Below are positions 12,305 to 13,543 of a DNA stretch of 13,543 bases, piece after piece. The notes beneath the pieces were generated by a model that was given only the letters and a program-made list of their open reading frames with translations, was not told the DNA's origin and made no database searches. How positions within the stretch are numbered: position 1 is the first letter of the stretch; the number at the start of each line of letters is the position of its first letter. The position numbers and the translations under genes are program-made. Source of the DNA: an uncultured Bacilli bacterium (GTDB lineage: Bacteria; Bacillota_I; Bacilli_A; RF39; UBA660). The stretch covers positions 1-13,543 of the forward strand of contig CANQHW010000018.1 of the NCBI GenBank assembly GCA_947623855.1, given 5' to 3'.

Positions 12305-13471
12305 TTACATATTTTCAACTTTTTTCCGTAAGTAATATTCACTATTTTCAATAGCAATTCGTTCAACTACAAAAATCATAACAATAATATTTAAATTAAA
12401 AGATCCCCCATAACTTAATAAAGGAAGTGGTACTCCTGTTAAAGGTGCTAAAGCTAAAACCCCTATTAAATTAATTACAATATGAAGTAAAATAAAAGCA
12501 AAAACGCCATAAGCTATTAAAGCATTTCTTGTATTAGTAGCTCGTCTAGCGATAAGTAAAATTCGATATAACATAAATAAATAAGCTAAGATAACTAAAA
12601 TACCTCCAATTAAACCTAACTCTTCAACAATAATTGGAAAGATAAAGTCCGTATGGGCTTCTGGTAAATATAAATATTTTTGTGTCGAATTACCTAAACC
12701 AACTCCTGTAATTCCCCCATTTTTAATCGCAATAAAACCATTACATACTTGATAACCACTAGGTTCACGATATCTCGTACAAGGACTTTGAAAATTAAAT
12801 CTCCCCAGCTGCCGCGAAGAAAAAATACTTTTACCAAATAACATAAGTCCAATAACTCCTACTAAAACTCCCATCGCAATTATTTTATAACACTTGTTTT
12901 TCGTATATTTTGGTATCGGTACAGCAAAAAATATTAAAGCCACAATCCCACTAATTATTAAAGCACTCCCCGCATCAGGTTGCATTAAAACTAAAGCAAA
13001 AATAATAATCCCAATAATTAAAGGAAATAAATACCGATAAGGATCTCTTTCTTTTTTAATAATTAACCGATTATAATAACATCCTAAAAAGATAATTAAT
13101 ATTGACTTAGCAAACTCACTAGGTTGAAAACTAACTGGTCCAAAATCATACCATCCTTTAGTACCATTACTAACTACGCCATATAAAAATAAACCTGCTA
13201 AAGCCCCAATTACGCCGATGATTAGAAAGGGCGCAAAGTACTTATAAGATTTCGTAGGAACCCGTATTATTAAAAATAAGCTTATAACTAAACTAAATAT
13301 CGCAAAAATAGCTTGTTTTATAAAATAATAATTAGACGGAACATTTTGCGTTGCAATAGTTAAAAATGAAGAAGCAGTATACACCATAATAAGCCCAAAT
13401 ATTATGAGTATCAATGTTATTAGAAATAACCATAAATCCATTTTAGCAATAAGCTTCTTCATTTTATTCAC
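12305..13471 (-). CDS. ftsW: SEDS-family peptidoglycan glycosyltransferase (FtsW/RodA/SpoVE type)
   Basis: 388 residues, about ten transmembrane helices. It polymerises lipid II into glycan strands together with a class B PBP. Signatures: GTKGWYDFGPVSFQPSEFAK (103-122), MQPDAGSALII (163-173), LPEAHTDFIFPIIVEELG (269-286) with the probable catalytic Asp275, and TGVPLPLLSYGGSF (345-358). The PEAHTDFIF and GTKGW forms favour FtsW/SpoVE over RodA; SpoVE is possible because of the sporulation context. An extracytoplasmic loop carries a Cys pair (Cys231, Cys243) not usual in FtsW. Starts available are GTG at 13471 without a ribosome site and ATG at 13462 with a weak GTGA ahead; the latter gives 385 residues. 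A near neighbour of MurG-like genes, it echoes the ftsW-murG order, but the neighbours here are PssD/PssE-like. Confidence 0.9.
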   Translation of the reverse strand: MNKMKKLIAKMDLWLFLITLILIIFGLIMVYTASSFLTIATQNVPSNYYFIKQAIFAIFSLVISLFLIIRVPTKSYKYFAPFLIIGVIGALAGLFLYGVVSNGTKGWYDFGPVSFQPSEFAKSILIIFLGCYYNRLIIKKERDPYRYLFPLIIGIIIFALVLMQPDAGSALIISGIVALIFFAVPIPKYTKNKCYKIIAMGVLVGVIGLMLFGKSIFSSRQLGRFNFQSPCTRYREPSGYQVCNGFIAIKNGGITGVGLGNSTQKYLYLPEAHTDFIFPIIVEELGLIGGILVILAYLFMLYRILLIARRATNTRNALIAYGVFAFILLHIVINLIGVLALAPLTGVPLPLLSYGGSFNLNIIVMIFVVERIAIENSEYYLRKKVENM

Positions 13472-13476
13472 GTATA

Positions 13477-13518
13477 ATCAATCTTATAGAAATATTAATT
13501 AATTTCTTATTGATTGAT
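13477..13518. repeat. Imperfect inverted repeat upstream of the ftsW-like gene
   Basis: Arms 13477-13493 and 13502-13518 pair over 7 bp (ATCAATC/GATTGAT) and 6 bp (AGAAAT/ATTTCT), with a symmetric four-base mismatch between them and an 8-base loop. It ends 6 bases before the GTG at 13471. It may be a leader hairpin or an operator; no clear promoter is visible in the remaining bases to the window end. Confidence 0.35.
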
Positions 13519-13543
13519 CCCTTTCTATTTATATTTTTTATTA

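Noticed and set aside
1..13543. CRISPR array, insertion sequence, tRNA, riboswitch or phage remnant
   Set aside because: I saw no regularly spaced repeats, transposase or integrase motifs, cloverleaf folds or known aptamer cores on either strand.

Overview
The window is strongly AT-rich and uses ordinary ATG, GTG and TTG starts with good Shine-Dalgarno sites, so it looks like a low-GC Firmicute. It carries sporulation genes (spmA, dacB, sigG and a ylmC/ymxH-family gene) next to Gram-positive housekeeping and envelope genes. My inference is an endospore-forming, or spore-gene-retaining, member of the Bacilli, possibly one of the uncultured gut lineages near Mollicutes and Erysipelotrichia. The genus cannot be fixed from the sequence. 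I see no transposase, integrase, CRISPR array, tRNA or rRNA. The region reads as ordinary chromosome with a few accessory genes.

Left part (1-3375). The 5' end of spmA is cut by the window edge. It overlaps dacB by four bases (ATGA), as in the classical dacB-spmA-spmB spore-cortex operon. A class II Fic AMP-transferase-like gene follows, with its terminator hairpin overlapping its own stop codon. A class B sortase is transcribed divergently from back-to-back promoters. The sortase has a long charged cytoplasmic tail, and Lys stands where the catalytic Arg is expected.

Middle (3374-8438). recX has a textbook promoter whose spacer carries a LexA-like palindrome. A rhomboid protease and a cysteine desulfurase form a two-gene unit. 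A small membrane protein of unknown function is on the plus strand. The run ylmC/ymxH - lspA - rluD family lies on the minus strand.

Right part (8439-13543). A DUF4282-like membrane protein gene sits, inverted, between sigG and the ylmC-family gene. sigG has a 15-bp hairpin in its leader that buries the Shine-Dalgarno sequence. About 430 bp between sigG and the next gene hold this hairpin, a doubtful plus-strand ORF and an AT-only inverted repeat that is probably the terminator of the glycosyltransferase genes. The last block is an FtsW/RodA/SpoVE-type SEDS glycosyltransferase, a GT4 glycosyltransferase and a two-gene split GT28 (Alg14-like plus Alg13-like), all on the minus strand and tightly coupled. 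They probably make a cell-surface polysaccharide or glycolipid.

I did not find a convincing new multi-gene system. The best leads are the sigG leader hairpin, the Arg-to-Lys change in the sortase, the LexA-like element in the recX promoter and the inverted membrane gene between sigG and ylmC.
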